Below, piece by piece: positions 18,715 through 28,900 of a DNA stretch of 64,000 nucleotides; position 1 is the stretch's first letter, and the number at the start of each line of letters is the position of its first letter. Source of the stretch: Sorangium sp051521495 (lineage in GTDB: Bacteria > Myxococcota_A > Polyangia > Polyangiales > Polyangiaceae). The stretch spans positions 434,001 to 498,000 of the forward strand of contig NZ_CP150355.1 of the NCBI RefSeq assembly GCF_051521495.1, read 5' to 3'. The notes under the pieces were generated by a model, which was not told the DNA's origin, ran no database searches, and saw only the letters and a program-made list of their open reading frames with translations. The position numbers were made by a program, and so were the translations under genes.

Positions 18715-19854
18715 ATGCGCAGGTTCTACTTGGCTCTCTCAGGCTTGCTGTTCTGCATCGGCTGTACCACGGACCCGATCGTGATCACGGGGCCCTGTCT
18801 GCCCGAAGAGATCGAGCACAATTTGTCCGGTTGCGGCGCGTTGCGCGACGCCGGAGCGGACGGCGGCCAAGGCGGCGCCGGCGGTCAAGGCGGCGTCGGC
18901 GGCCAGGGCGGCGCCGGCGGCCAGGGCGGCGCCGGCGGCGACATGCACAGCTCGCTGTGCTCCGGCCAGTGCGTCCCACCCGCGCCGCTCGGCTGGTTCG
19001 GCCCGGCGCTGCTCTGGTTCGGCCCATCCGAGGCTGTTCCCGACTGCCCCGCCGACGCGCCGACGCTCGGCTACGAAGGCTTCGCCGATCTCCAGCAGCC
19101 GCCGATGGACTGCGCGATCTGTGCGTGCGATCCGCCCGAGGCCTCGTGCGCGCTTCCCACCGGCTGGGCCGCCTCCTCCTCCTCGTGCCCCGGCGATGAG
19201 CCGGGCACCGTGATGACCTCCTTCGCCGCACCCGACGGCTGGGACGGCGCGTGCACGGCGGCAAACCCGATCCCCGAAGATCAGCTCTGCGACGGCGAGC
19301 CCTGTGTGCAGTCGCTCACGATCGCGGCGCCCTCGGTCACGGTCGGCGCGTGCACGCCGCGCCTCGATGCGCCGCCGCCTGTCCCCAGGCTCGATCCGTG
19401 GGCGACGCGGGCCAGGGCGTGCCTCGTTGGCGCGTACACCGCGTGCGAGGACGCGACGACGTGCGTGCCAGCGGCGCCGTCGGGCTTCCTGACCTGCGTC
19501 TACCACGAGGGCGAGGATGCCGGCTGTCCGGAGGGGTACGCCGTCAGGCACGTCTTCTTTGAGGACGTGATCGACGGCCGCGAGTGCACCCCTTGCGGCT
19601 GCGGTGATCCGACCGGCGCCTCGTGCACCCTCATGGCGTCGGTGTACCGCGACGCCGCGTGCACGGACCTGCTCGCGTCGAGCCTCGTCAGCTCTAGCGT
19701 CCCGTTCTGCGTCGTGACGCCTCCCGGCGTTGGCCTCGGGAGCAAGTCGGCCGTGATCGCGGATGTCGAGCCGGGCGCGTGCGCGCCGCACGGTGGCGAG
19801 CCCGTGGGCGAGCTCCAGGCGAGCGCGCCATCGACCTTCTGCTGCACCGCCTGA
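18715..19854 (+). CDS. Cys-rich lipoprotein with Gly-rich linker
   Basis: The start at ATG 18715 gives a lipoprotein signal, MRRFYLALSGLLFCIGC; the frame is open from 18595 but the added 40 residues look non-coding. After the lipidated Cys come a DGGQGGAGGQ-type Gly linker (residues about 45-75) and then about 300 residues with paired cysteines (CAICACDPPEASC, CTPCGCGDPTGASC). These suggest disulfide-bonded repeats. No enzyme motif is seen. It is a typical myxobacterial surface lipoprotein of unknown function. Confidence 0.8.
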   Translation: MRRFYLALSGLLFCIGCTTDPIVITGPCLPEEIEHNLSGCGALRDAGADGGQGGAGGQGGVGGQGGAGGQGGAGGDMHSSLCSGQCVPPAPLGWFGPALLWFGPSEAVPDCPADAPTLGYEGFADLQQPPMDCAICACDPPEASCALPTGWAASSSSCPGDEPGTVMTSFAAPDGWDGACTAANPIPEDQLCDGEPCVQSLTIAAPSVTVGACTPRLDAPPPVPRLDPWATRARACLVGAYTACEDATTCVPAAPSGFLTCVYHEGEDAGCPEGYAVRHVFFEDVIDGRECTPCGCGDPTGASCTLMASVYRDAACTDLLASSLVSSSVPFCVVTPPGVGLGSKSAVIADVEPGACAPHGGEPVGELQASAPSTFCCTA

Positions 19855-19914
19855 CTGGCATCCTCCCGGAAGCCCTCTCGCAAGAGCGCACTGCACCGCC
19901 GCCCTCGCCGCCCG

Positions 19915-19980
19915 TCAGCGCCTCGCCCCCGCCCCCTTCGCGGCAGCCGCGCCGTGAACGTCGTCCCTCGCGCCGCATTG
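19915..19980 (-). repeat. Duplicate of the histidine-kinase gene 3' end
   Basis: These 66 bases match 21144-21210, the last codons and stop of the histidine kinase, with one indel and about five substitutions. Read on the minus strand they still spell NAARGTTFTARLPRR (the kinase has NAERGTTFTARLPRR). The two copies are in direct orientation and bracket the gene at 20035-21066. The rest of this interval (19855-20034) shows no gene. Confidence 0.85.
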
Positions 19981-20034
19981 AAAGACCATGAATTACAAAT
20001 TCAGACAGTGCTGCAAGTGCGGGTCCTGCTGAGC

Positions 20035-21066
20035 ATGGCGACCATTGTTGAGTTTGGTGAGGCTACCCATGTCGCTTTCGATGGGCTCACCACCGAGCGG
20101 CTGTTGCAGTTTGGTGCGACCAATGTCGTGTGTGCGTCCGACCGTCTTGTCATCGGTCCGAGCCGTCGGGACGCCCTGGAACATGTGAGGGTGCGTCGTG
20201 CGTGGTGGAATTCGACCGAAGAATGGGACAAGGTCCATTCGTCGGATGTCCACTGGGAGCCCCCCATCGCCTTGTGGGTGTCGGCGAGCCTTCACGAGCG
20301 GGTGAACCTCTGGAGGGTTTGTAGCTGGTTGCGCCATCTCGGATTCGCGCATCACGACATCTTTGTTCTCGATTTTGAGCCTGTTCCACCATCGAGGGCG
20401 GCGAGTCGTGAGGTGTTGGCTCGTCCGTTTACCTGCTCCGAGTCAGTGTCCGATCATGCGGACGAGGTCTTTCTGGATCGCCTGGGTAAGGCACGGCCCT
20501 GGTCGGGGGAACGCTACGAACATGCCATTCGCCTCTGGGAGAGCTATGTCGACGAGAACCCCTTGTCGTTCGCAGAGAGCTGCAGGGCTGGCGTCGAAGG
20601 CTTTCCCGAGCTTGCTCCCCTGTGGGCGTTCCTCTCCTGCTTTTTTCCAAGAAGGACCGCGGAGGGAGACCTGCGCTTGAGTCGATTCGACGAGATCACC
20701 ATCTCTCGGCTGTCGACTGAGTGGCAGACTCCGGTGGGCGTGGCCGCGCAGAAGTCAGAGACGCTGGTAGACATGTGGCATCTCCTTTCCTGCACGGGCG
20801 ACCTGTTCCTGCCACGTCGGCTGGAGCACTGGGCAGGCCACGATTCGAGCGCGGCGGTGGAGCGCGCCCCTGGACCGAAGCCGCCTAACGCTGGTTACCC
20901 GATGCTCTCGGAAGTCTATCGCCTCACCGAACGTGGGATGCGGCTACGAGACAAGGGCCTCGACCAGCTCACGGATGCGCCAAGCCTGCCCATCGCCGGG
21001 ACCGAGGCGTACTCGGCTTCAGCCCCCTGGGTGCTGCTCGACGATGGACGGCTCGCTCGGCTGTAA
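20035..21066 (+). CDS. DUF1835-like protein of unknown function
   Basis: From ATG 20035 (MATIVEFGEATHVAFDGLTT) it encodes 343 residues; ATG 19954 would extend it into the duplicated kinase 3' end and is unlikely. The order GATNVVCASDRLVIGPSRR, then IALWVSASLHERVNLWRVCS resembles the DUF1835 family, in which an early 'D-x-L-x-x-GP' and a 'W-x-x-x-S-L-x-E-x-x-N-L' are typical. The second half contains FDEITISRLSTEWQTP, as in the DUF3658 partner domain. The codon use is less G/C-biased than its neighbours, and the flanking direct repeats suggest it was inserted. Confidence 0.6.
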   Translation: MATIVEFGEATHVAFDGLTTERLLQFGATNVVCASDRLVIGPSRRDALEHVRVRRAWWNSTEEWDKVHSSDVHWEPPIALWVSASLHERVNLWRVCSWLRHLGFAHHDIFVLDFEPVPPSRAASREVLARPFTCSESVSDHADEVFLDRLGKARPWSGERYEHAIRLWESYVDENPLSFAESCRAGVEGFPELAPLWAFLSCFFPRRTAEGDLRLSRFDEITISRLSTEWQTPVGVAAQKSETLVDMWHLLSCTGDLFLPRRLEHWAGHDSSAAVERAPGPKPPNAGYPMLSEVYRLTERGMRLRDKGLDQLTDAPSLPIAGTEAYSASAPWVLLDDGRLARL

Positions 21067-21143
21067 GAGCAAACGTAATCCGTAGGGCGGGATCACTGTG
21101 GCCACCTCACGCCATGCGATCCAATGCGCGCCGCCGCGGCCCC

Positions 21144-22328
21144 TCAGCGCCTCGCCCCCGCCCCCCTCCGCGGCAGCCGCGCCGTGAACGTCGTCCCCCG
21201 CTCCGCGTTGCTCGCCACCTCGAGCGCCCCGCCGTGCGCCCGCGCGATCTGGTGCGCGATGAACAGCCCGAGCCCCAGCCCTCGCCCCGCGGCCCGCGCT
21301 CGCCCGTCCGCGGGCGACGTCTGCCACGCATCGAACAGCGTCGGCAGGCGCTCCGGGGCGATCGCCGGACCCTTGTTGTGCACCTCGATCAGGACGTCCC
21401 CCCCGCGCGGCCGGATCGCCACCCGCACGGCGCTCCCGGGCTCGGCGTGGTCGACCGCGTTCTGCACGAGGTTCGTCACCATCTGGGCGATCCGCTCGGG
21501 ATCCCACAGCCCCGCGCCGCTCCCCCGCGGCTCGATGCGGATCGGCACCTCGGCGTGCGTCGCGCGGAGCTCGTCGATCGCCCCCTTGCAGAGGACATGC
21601 AGGTTCCCCGGCCTCCGCGCGATCGGGATGCTGCCGCCGAAGCAGCTCCGCGTCAGGTCGAGCAGGTCATCGATCGTCCGCGCCATGCGGCGCGCGCTCG
21701 CCGAGATCCCCTCGACGCTCATCGCCTGGCGCGGCGTCAGGTCGCCGTGGCGCACCAGCGTGCTCGACGCCAGCGTGACCGCCGTGAGCGGCGTGCGCAG
21801 GTAATGGCTGAGCGCGGCCAGGAATCGATCGCGAAACGCGAGATCCTCCAGCCGCGCAGCCTCCGCCCTCTTGCGATCGGAGATGTCGATCACCGTGCCG
21901 ATCATCCGGACGCTGCGCCCGCTCGCGTCGAAGAAGGTGCGCCCCTGCACGCAGACCCAGCGCTCGATCCGGTCGCGGACACCCACGAGGCGGTACTCGA
22001 TGCTGTACTCGCCGCCGCTCTCCGGGGCCTGCGAGCGCTGCACGGCCTCCTGCACGCGCGCGCGATCGTCCGGGTGGATCGCCGAGAGGAAGAGCTCGTA
22101 ATCGACGTCCGACGCCGGCTCCAGCCCGCACACCTCCCGGCAGCGGTCGTCCCAGCGCAGCTTGCCGGTCACCGTGTCGTAATCCCACACGCCCACGCCG
22201 CCGGCCTGCGTGGCGAGCCGCAGGCGCGCGGCGCTGTCCTCGAGCGCGGCGCGCGTCGCCCGCTCGATTTCGAGGGCGCTCGTCCACATGCTCGCGTCCA
22301 CCACCGCGTGGAGGACCTGCGCCTCCAC
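21144..22328 (-). CDS. PAS-domain sensor histidine kinase
   Basis: About 394 residues from GTG 22328; ATG 22289 is an alternative. No membrane segment is seen, so it is cytoplasmic. A PAS domain occupies about 35-155 (AGGVGVWDYDTVTGKLRWDD, then HPDDRARVQEAV and the PAC end GTVIDISDRKRAEA). The phosphoacceptor His175 lies in AALSHYLRTPLTAV. The ATPase domain shows MVTNLVQNAVDHA (N box) and GRGLGLGLFIAHQIARAHGG (G2 box). Two oddities: Tyr follows the His where Glu or Asp is usual, and the G1 box reads VHNKGPAI rather than DNGPGI-like. No response regulator is adjacent. It follows the STPK and PEGA genes on the same strand. Confidence 0.9.
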   Translation of the reverse strand: MEAQVLHAVVDASMWTSALEIERATRAALEDSAARLRLATQAGGVGVWDYDTVTGKLRWDDRCREVCGLEPASDVDYELFLSAIHPDDRARVQEAVQRSQAPESGGEYSIEYRLVGVRDRIERWVCVQGRTFFDASGRSVRMIGTVIDISDRKRAEAARLEDLAFRDRFLAALSHYLRTPLTAVTLASSTLVRHGDLTPRQAMSVEGISASARRMARTIDDLLDLTRSCFGGSIPIARRPGNLHVLCKGAIDELRATHAEVPIRIEPRGSGAGLWDPERIAQMVTNLVQNAVDHAEPGSAVRVAIRPRGGDVLIEVHNKGPAIAPERLPTLFDAWQTSPADGRARAAGRGLGLGLFIAHQIARAHGGALEVASNAERGTTFTARLPRRGAGARR

Positions 22329-22382
22329 CTCCCCGAGCGCGATGCCCTGGGCGACGCACTCGTCGACGGCAGCGCGTCGGCC

Positions 22383-22482
22383 GCGTTCCGAGGCCAGCGC
22401 GTCCGCTGCGTTCCGAGGCCAGCGCGTCCGCCGCGTCCCGAGGCCAGCGCGGCCGCTGCGTCCCGAGGCCAGCGCGCCCGCC
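22383..22482. repeat. Tandem repeat, 25 bp x 4
   Basis: Four 25-bp units built on GCGTTCCGAGGCCAGCGCG lie in the gap between the histidine kinase start and the end of the PEGA-type gene. The first two differ slightly from the last two (TTCC versus TCCC). It is non-coding as far as I can see. Confidence 0.85.
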
Positions 22483-22493
22483 TCGCCCCGGCG

Positions 22494-23573
22494 CTAGAAC
22501 GCGCCCAGCACCCCGACCCCGCCGCCTTCCGGGCCGATGAGCGGCACGAGGCGCGCGTGAACCCGCGCTGGCGAGCCCTGCCGGGCTCTGGCGGCGCTCG
22601 GGCCCTCCGCCGTCGATGGGCCCGACGTCAACACGAGGACCGCCCCCGCGGCGAGCGCGGCGACGCCCACGCCAACGCCGATCGTGGACACGAGCGCCTT
22701 GGTCTCCGCCGCGTTGATCTCTTTGCGACCCTCCGGCGTACACCGCTTCTCCGGACAGAGCGTTTCGTCCTTTTCCGCGTCGCTCGCCTGCCCCGCGGCG
22801 AGGACGCCGAACACGGCGCCGACACCGAGCACCGCCGCGCCGGCGCCCCCGATCACGTAGCCCGCGGTCTGCAGGCCTCTGCCGCCGCTGCGGCCGCTGA
22901 CGGCGCCGCCGCCGGCCGGAGGCGCCTGCGGCCCGGCGGGCTTGCTCGCGGCCGGCGCGGGCAGGAGCTTCGGGACGGCGATCGTCTTCAGGTCGGCGCT
23001 CTCGCCGACCTGGACGGTCGTCGACCAGACCGAGTAGCCGCTCGCCGTCGCCTCGACCTCGTGCGACCCCGGATCGATGGGGATCGGCGTGCCGAGCGCG
23101 GCCGCGGGGATGTCGTTGCCGTCGACGCGCACCAGCAGGCCGGGCGTGCTCTCCGCGTTGAGCTGGATCTTCGAGAGCCTCGGCTCCAGCGCGTCGATGT
23201 GCTCCTGCGCGAACGCCTCGCGCGCGGCGTTGCCCTCCTTCTTCGAGGCGAAGAGCGCCTCCTTGAACTGGCCCCACGCCGTCGCCGTCTTGCCGAGTCC
23301 CTCGTTGCACAGGGCCAGGTTGAGCAGCGTCCCCGTGCCGGGCCGCAGGCGCTGGCTCTCGGCCAGCTTGGGGCACGCCTGCGCGTACGACTTCGCCTCC
23401 ATCAGGCGGCGCCCCTCCTCGAACAGCGTCTGGGCGAGCGTCGGATCGCCGCCCGCGCCCTGCGCGGCAGCGCCCGCGGGCGCGAGCAGGGCGGCCGAGG
23501 CGAGCACGACCGAGGCGAGGGCGAGGCGGGCGCGGCGGATCGCGCGGGGGGCATGGACTATCGAGGGGATCAT
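22494..23573 (-). CDS. Secreted PEGA/TPR-type envelope protein
   Basis: A 359-residue protein with a signal peptide (LALASVVLASAALLAPAGAA, cleavage near AAQ). Residues 45-120 look like TPR-type helices (TLFEEGRRLMEAKSYAQACP, LLNLALCNEGLGKTATAW). Residues 135-200 are a PEGA-like strand domain (LLVRVDGNDIPAAALGTPIP, SHEVEATASGY). After a Pro/Gly linker come two hydrophobic stretches near 240-265 and 295-315. Such proteins follow Ser/Thr kinases in many myxobacterial clusters. Here the STPK stop lies only 10 bases upstream, so the two are probably one operon. It is not an enzyme as far as can be seen. Confidence 0.85.
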   Translation of the reverse strand: MIPSIVHAPRAIRRARLALASVVLASAALLAPAGAAAQGAGGDPTLAQTLFEEGRRLMEAKSYAQACPKLAESQRLRPGTGTLLNLALCNEGLGKTATAWGQFKEALFASKKEGNAAREAFAQEHIDALEPRLSKIQLNAESTPGLLVRVDGNDIPAAALGTPIPIDPGSHEVEATASGYSVWSTTVQVGESADLKTIAVPKLLPAPAASKPAGPQAPPAGGGAVSGRSGGRGLQTAGYVIGGAGAAVLGVGAVFGVLAAGQASDAEKDETLCPEKRCTPEGRKEINAAETKALVSTIGVGVGVAALAAGAVLVLTSGPSTAEGPSAARARQGSPARVHARLVPLIGPEGGGVGVLGAF

Positions 23574-23583
23574 GGCTGTGGGC

Positions 23584-25497
23584 TCAGTGCGGATCGTTCA
23601 GGTCGATGCCCTGCGGAGGGCGCGGCGTCATCGGAGCTCGCGACGGGCGGGCGGCCGGCGTGGCGCGCCCCGCAGGCGCGGTCACCCGGGCGGAGGTGGG
23701 CGCCGTCTTCGGCGACGCCGCGGGGGAGCTCGTGGCCGCCCCGGCGCTGGGCGCCCCGGCGCTCGGCGCCGCGGAGGCGCTCTCGGCCGCGGTTGCCGTC
23801 GCGTCGGTCGCCGCCCCGGTCGGTCGGATCGTCGGCCCCTCCGACGTCGTTGCCCCGGCGGCGGGCGCGGCCTGCTCGGGGGCCTTCGCCGGCGCCGGCG
23901 CGGCCGTCTCCGCCGCGCTCACCGCGGCCGTCGGCGCTGCAGTGCTCTCCGTCCCGTCGCCGCTGCCCCGGCGGAGCATGTACACGCTGCCGACGATGAG
24001 CCCCAGGACGAGGGTCGCCGAGATCAGCGCGATCGCGAAGATCGCGGAAGGCGAGGCCTGTAGCCCAGGGCTCCGGCGCCCATCCGAGGAGATCCCGAGG
24101 TGGGTCGACGAGGCGAAGGTCGCGGCGGCGCGGGAGCTCATCGGCGCGCTGTACGGACCGGGGACGATCTGCTGCTGCGGCGTCGGCGCCAGGAGGCCGT
24201 TCGGCGGGATCGGGCTCGTCCTGCCGCCCTCGGCAGAGCCAGACCCGACAGGGCCGCCGCCCGGCGACGGGAGCTGCGAAAACGGCGAGGTCGGGTGCGG
24301 GTAAGGCGTCGCCGCATGGACGACGAGCGACGGCGCGTGCGAGAACGGCGCCGCGTGGGGGAGCGGCGTCGGCGGGCGCTGCGGCGCGGAGTCGCGCTGC
24401 CCGGCCGGAGGCGAGGCGAGCACCGGCCACGACGGCTCGCGGCCGGCCGGAGGCGAGGCGAGCACCGGCCATGACGGCTCGCGGCCGGCCGGCCCAGGCA
24501 TCCTCGAGTCCACGGCGGCGAACGACGGCTGCGACGCGCGCGCCCCGCCGGGGATCGCGGCGTGCAGCGACAGGCCGCCCATGCGCGCGATCCGGGCCAG
24601 GGTCGGGTACGTGCGCGCGGGCGCGAACGGGGCGAGCGACACGATGAGCTCGGCGACCGACGCGTGCCGGTGCTCGCGCTCGCGGGCGTACGCCTTCTCC
24701 AGCACGGCCGCGAGCGCGGCGGGCACGTCGGGGCGGATGTCCCGCAGCGGCACCGGCGTGCCCGTCAGCACCTCCGCGCAGAGCTGCGGCAGCGTCTCCG
24801 CGTAGTACGGCTGCCTGCCGGCGAGCAGCTCGTAGAGCGAGACGCCGAGCGCATAGATGTCCGTCCGGTGATCCACCGAGCGCGTCTGCCGCATCTGCTC
24901 CGGCGACATGTACAGCGCCGAGCCCAGCGCCGCGTCCGTGCCCGTCAGGACGTCGACCGCGCCGGTCGCCATCTTCGAGATGCCGAAGTCGAGCACCTTG
25001 ACGAGCGGCGAGCCGTCGACGCGCGTCGTCAGGAACAGGTTCGCCGGCTTGAGATCGCGGTGGACGATGCCGATCCCGTGGGCCTCGACGATCGCCTCGC
25101 TGCCCTGCGCGATGTAGTCGATCGCGTCCTCGATGCCGAGCACGCCCTGGTCCCGGAGCAGGCGCGCCAGGTCGCTCCCGATCAGGAACTCCATGACCAT
25201 GTAGGGGGCGCCGTTCTCGAGGGTGCCGACGTCCGAGACACGCGCCACGTGCTCGCTCTTGATCTTCATGCCGGCCTTCGCCTCGCGGAGGAAGCGGGCC
25301 GACCCCTCGGGGTGCACGGAGAACTCGGGGAGCAGGAACTTCAGGGCGACCCGCTCGTCGAGCACGACGTGGCGCGCCTCGACGACAACGCCCATGCCGC
25401 CCTGGCCGATGATCCGCTCCACGTGGTACTTGCCGGCGAGCACGGTCCCCGGCTCGACCGGGGGCAGCGAGGGCTGTTTCGTCTCCGGACCCGACAC
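23584..25497 (-). CDS. Membrane-anchored Ser/Thr protein kinase
   Basis: A 637-residue PknB-type kinase from GTG 25497. The catalytic domain spans about 22-290 and is complete: Gly loop GQGGMG (31-36), Lys53 in VALKFLL, HRDLKPAN (146-153), DFG (170-172) and MSPEQM (197-202). A Pro-rich cytoplasmic region follows, with a perfect tandem copy of PAGREPSWPVLAS. A single membrane helix (AIFAIALISATLVLGLIVGS) lies near residue 485. The last 125 residues are an Ala/Pro/Thr-rich, probably periplasmic tail without a sensor fold I can name. It leads an operon with the PEGA protein and perhaps the histidine kinase. Confidence 0.95.
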   Translation of the reverse strand: MSGPETKQPSLPPVEPGTVLAGKYHVERIIGQGGMGVVVEARHVVLDERVALKFLLPEFSVHPEGSARFLREAKAGMKIKSEHVARVSDVGTLENGAPYMVMEFLIGSDLARLLRDQGVLGIEDAIDYIAQGSEAIVEAHGIGIVHRDLKPANLFLTTRVDGSPLVKVLDFGISKMATGAVDVLTGTDAALGSALYMSPEQMRQTRSVDHRTDIYALGVSLYELLAGRQPYYAETLPQLCAEVLTGTPVPLRDIRPDVPAALAAVLEKAYAREREHRHASVAELIVSLAPFAPARTYPTLARIARMGGLSLHAAIPGGARASQPSFAAVDSRMPGPAGREPSWPVLASPPAGREPSWPVLASPPAGQRDSAPQRPPTPLPHAAPFSHAPSLVVHAATPYPHPTSPFSQLPSPGGGPVGSGSAEGGRTSPIPPNGLLAPTPQQQIVPGPYSAPMSSRAAATFASSTHLGISSDGRRSPGLQASPSAIFAIALISATLVLGLIVGSVYMLRRGSGDGTESTAAPTAAVSAAETAAPAPAKAPEQAAPAAGATTSEGPTIRPTGAATDATATAAESASAAPSAGAPSAGAATSSPAASPKTAPTSARVTAPAGRATPAARPSRAPMTPRPPQGIDLNDPH

Positions 25498-25985
25498 CGC
25501 CGGCGATGATCACCGCTTCGCCCTCAGACGGCAAGGGCGGGCGGCGCCGGCGCAGGGACGCGGCGCGGAGCGGCTGGCAGGACGACGCCAAAGGCGCCGC
25601 AACACAGGGTTTTCGCGCCGCCGCGCGGTCGCTTCGCCATGCGCGCGCGCCGCCGCGCGGTCGCGTCGCTTGCGCGGTCGCGTCGCTGCGCGGTCGCGTC
25701 GCCGCGCGGTCGCTGCCTCACCCTCGCCGTCACGCGATCGCGCCGTCGCGTCCGCACTCGCATCCACGCCGCCAAACGCACGCGCCGCCAAGCACACCCG
25801 CCGCCAAGCGCACGCGCACGCGCGCTCGCCCGCCGCGCGCTCGCGCCCACGCGCCGCCACGCGGTGGATCCTTGGCCGAATCGTCCTCGAAACGATCTCG
25901 CCTCGCGCCGCTCGCGCGTCACGGAAGGCGAGACGGAACGGGGACATTTCTGGTTGGATAGCGCCACCCCCGGAGACCAACCACC
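25498..25985. other. Divergent intergenic region with GC repeats
   Basis: This region lies between the divergent STPK and transglutaminase genes. From about 25620 to 25730 a GCGCGGTCGCGTCGC-type unit repeats with variations. From about 25760 to 25850 a CGCCGCCAAGCGCACGCG-type unit repeats. Long open frames here only translate these Arg/Ala repeats. The last 60 bases contain the AT-richer stretch GGGGACATTTCTGGTTGGAT just before the transglutaminase start. Confidence 0.6.
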
Positions 25986-28900
25986 GTGCGCCTGCTCATC
26001 CAGCACCGGACCCGTTACAGCTATCCCCGCCCCGCCTCGCTCGGCCCGCAGCTCATCCGGCTGCGGCCCGCGACGCACGCGAAGGCGAAGATCGAGTCGT
26101 ACAGCCTGAAGATCGACCCGCCGATCGCGGCGCGCTGGCAGCAGGACCCGTACGGCAACCACGTCGCGCGGGTGCTCCTGCCCGCGGGCGAGCGCGTCTC
26201 CCACTTCGACGTCCTTGTCGAGCTCGCGGTCAGCGTGCGCCCCGTGAACCCGTTCGACTTCTTCCTCGACGAGCGCGCGAAGGAGGTCCCGTTCGCGTAT
26301 CCCGCGGAGCTCAAGCAGGACCTGGCCCCCTTCCTCGACGGCGCCGATCCTTCGCTCGCCCGCGGCCCGCTGTTCGACGACTTCCTCGCCGGGCTGCCCT
26401 CGAAGGGCGACACCGTGCCGCTCATCGTCGCGCTGAACACCGCCGTGAACCGGCGCATCAAGTACGTCATCCGCGAGGAGGCCGGCATCTGGACGCCGGA
26501 GGAGACGCTCGCGCAAGGGCGCGGCAGCTGCCGCGACTCCGCGGTGCTGCTCATCGCGGCGCTCCGGTCGCGCGGGCTCGCCGCGCGCTTCGTGAGCGGC
26601 TACCTCGTGCAGCTCACCGACGAGGGGATGATCCCCGACCAGCCGCGCGGCGTGAGCCGCGACGTCGTCGATCTGCACGCGTGGACCGAGGTCTTCCTCC
26701 CGGGCGCAGGCTGGATCGGCCTCGACGCGACGAGCGGACTGCTCTGCGGCGAAGGCCACATCCCGCTCGCCTGCACGGCCGCGCCCGCGCTCGCGGCGCC
26801 CGTCGAGGGCACGAGCGACGTGCGCGCCACCGACGTGACCTTCGAGATGAAGGTCGGACGGCTCGGCCACGAGCCGCGGCCCACCACGCCCTACGAGGAG
26901 CCCGTGTGGCACGAGCTCCTGTCCGTGGCCGATCGCGCGGACGCGCGCCTCGCCGCCGCTGGCCTCTCCCTGACCATGGGCGGCGAGCCGACCTTCAACT
27001 CGCGCGAGTACCCGGACGCGCCCGAGTGGCGCGAGGGCGCGCTCGGCGCGACGAAATGGTCGCAAGGGCTGCGGCTCGCGCACGAGCTCCGGCGCCGGAT
27101 CTCGCCGGGCGGCGTCCTGCTGCTCCGCGCCGGCAAGCACTACCCGGGCGAGAGCCTGCCCCGCTGGGCGCTCGAGATCATCGGCCGGCGCGACGGCGCC
27201 CCCCTCTGGACCGAGATGTCCCAGGCGCGCCACGCCGATCCGACCATCAGCGCGTCCCGCGGGCGCGGCGTCGAGCTCTCGCGGAAGTTCGCCGAGGCGC
27301 TCGCGGCGCGGCTCGGGCTGGCCGACTTCCTGATGCCGGCCCTCGAGGACCCATGGCGCCACCTCCAGGACGAGGCGAGCCTGCCCACCGACGTCGACCC
27401 GCTCAAGGCGGACCTCGACGACGCGGAGGAGCGGCGGCGCCTCGCGCGGGTCCTCGACCGCGGGCTCGGGCGAGAGGTCGGCTTCGTCCTGCCCCTCGCG
27501 CGCCAGTGGGGGGCGTGGATCAGCGAGCGCTGGGGCTTCCGGCGCGGGCACCTGTTCCTGCTGCCGGGCGACAGCGCCATCGGCCTGCGCCTCCCGCTCC
27601 GCTCGCTCGTCGCGGTGGCTCCGCCGCCGCCGATCGAGGAGCTCGTGTCGCCGCCGGACCCGCGGCGCGGCGAGATCGAGGCCGACGAGGAGGAAGAGAA
27701 GCAGCGCCGCGTCGAGCTGCTGGATGGCGACGGCGACCCGGAGCACGCCGAGACGGCGCGCGCGCGCGCGGCGCTGCGGCACGCGCCCGAGGACAAGCGC
27801 GCCGTGCACCCCCAGCGCGCCGCGCCGGCCGCGGGGCGATCGGGCTACGGCGTGCGCACGGCGCTCTGCGTCGAGACGCGCGACGGCATCGTCCACGTCT
27901 TCCTGCCGCCGTTCGTTTCGCCGGCCGACTTCTTCGAGCTCATCGCGGCGATCGACGCGACCCGAAAAGCGACGGGCATCGACGTGCTGCTCGAGGGGTA
28001 CCCGCCCCCGCCCGGCGCGGACGTGCTCCGCTTCTCGGTGACGCCGGACCCGGGCGTGCTCGAGGTGAACCTGCCGCCCTCCGACGGGGTGCGCCCGTAC
28101 GCCGCGCTCCTCGAGACGGTGTTCGATGCGGCGCTCCACAGCGGCCTGCACTGCGAGAAATACCTGATCGACGGGCGCATGGCGGGCAGCGGGGGCGGCC
28201 ACCACCTCACGTTCGGCGGCCCGACGCCGCTCTCGAGCCCGTTCCTGCGCCGGCCGGATCTCCTGGCCAGCCTGCTCACGTTCAACCAGCACCACCCGTC
28301 GCTCTCGTACATGTTCGCCGGCCTCTTCGTCGGCCCGACGTCGCAGGCGCCGCGCGTGGACGAGGCGCGCCACGAGAACCTCTACGAGCTGGAGATCGCG
28401 CTCTCGCGCGCGTTCGAGCGTCGGCAGGGCGAGCCGCCGTGGCTCTCGGACATCCTGTTCCGCCACCTGCTCGTCGACATGACGGGCAACACGCACCGCG
28501 CCGAGGTGAGCATCGACAAGCTGTTCGATCCGCAGACGGCGCACGGCCGGCAGGGGCTGATCGAGCTGCGCGCCTTCGAGATGCCGCCGCACTTCCGGAT
28601 GGCGGTCGCGCAGGCGCTCCTCGTGCGCGCGCTCCTCGCCTCGTTCGCCGAGGAGCCGTACTCGGGCCGGCTCGTGCGCTGGGGCCAGGCGCTGCACGAC
28701 CGCTTCCTGCTGCCGTACTACCTGTGGCGCGACTTCGAGGACGTGCTCGATCACCTGAAGCAGCGCGGGCTCGCCCTGCCCGCGGACGCGTACCGGCCGT
28801 TCATCGAGCTGCGCTGCCCGGTGGTGGGCACGCTGCGCGCCGGCGACGTGGTGCTGGAGGTGCGCAACGCGATCGAGCCGTGGCACGTGCTCGGCGAGGA

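Noticed and set aside
21114..23999. A 961-codon plus-strand frame
   Set aside because: It is antisense to the histidine kinase and PEGA-type gene, both of which have recognisable domains.
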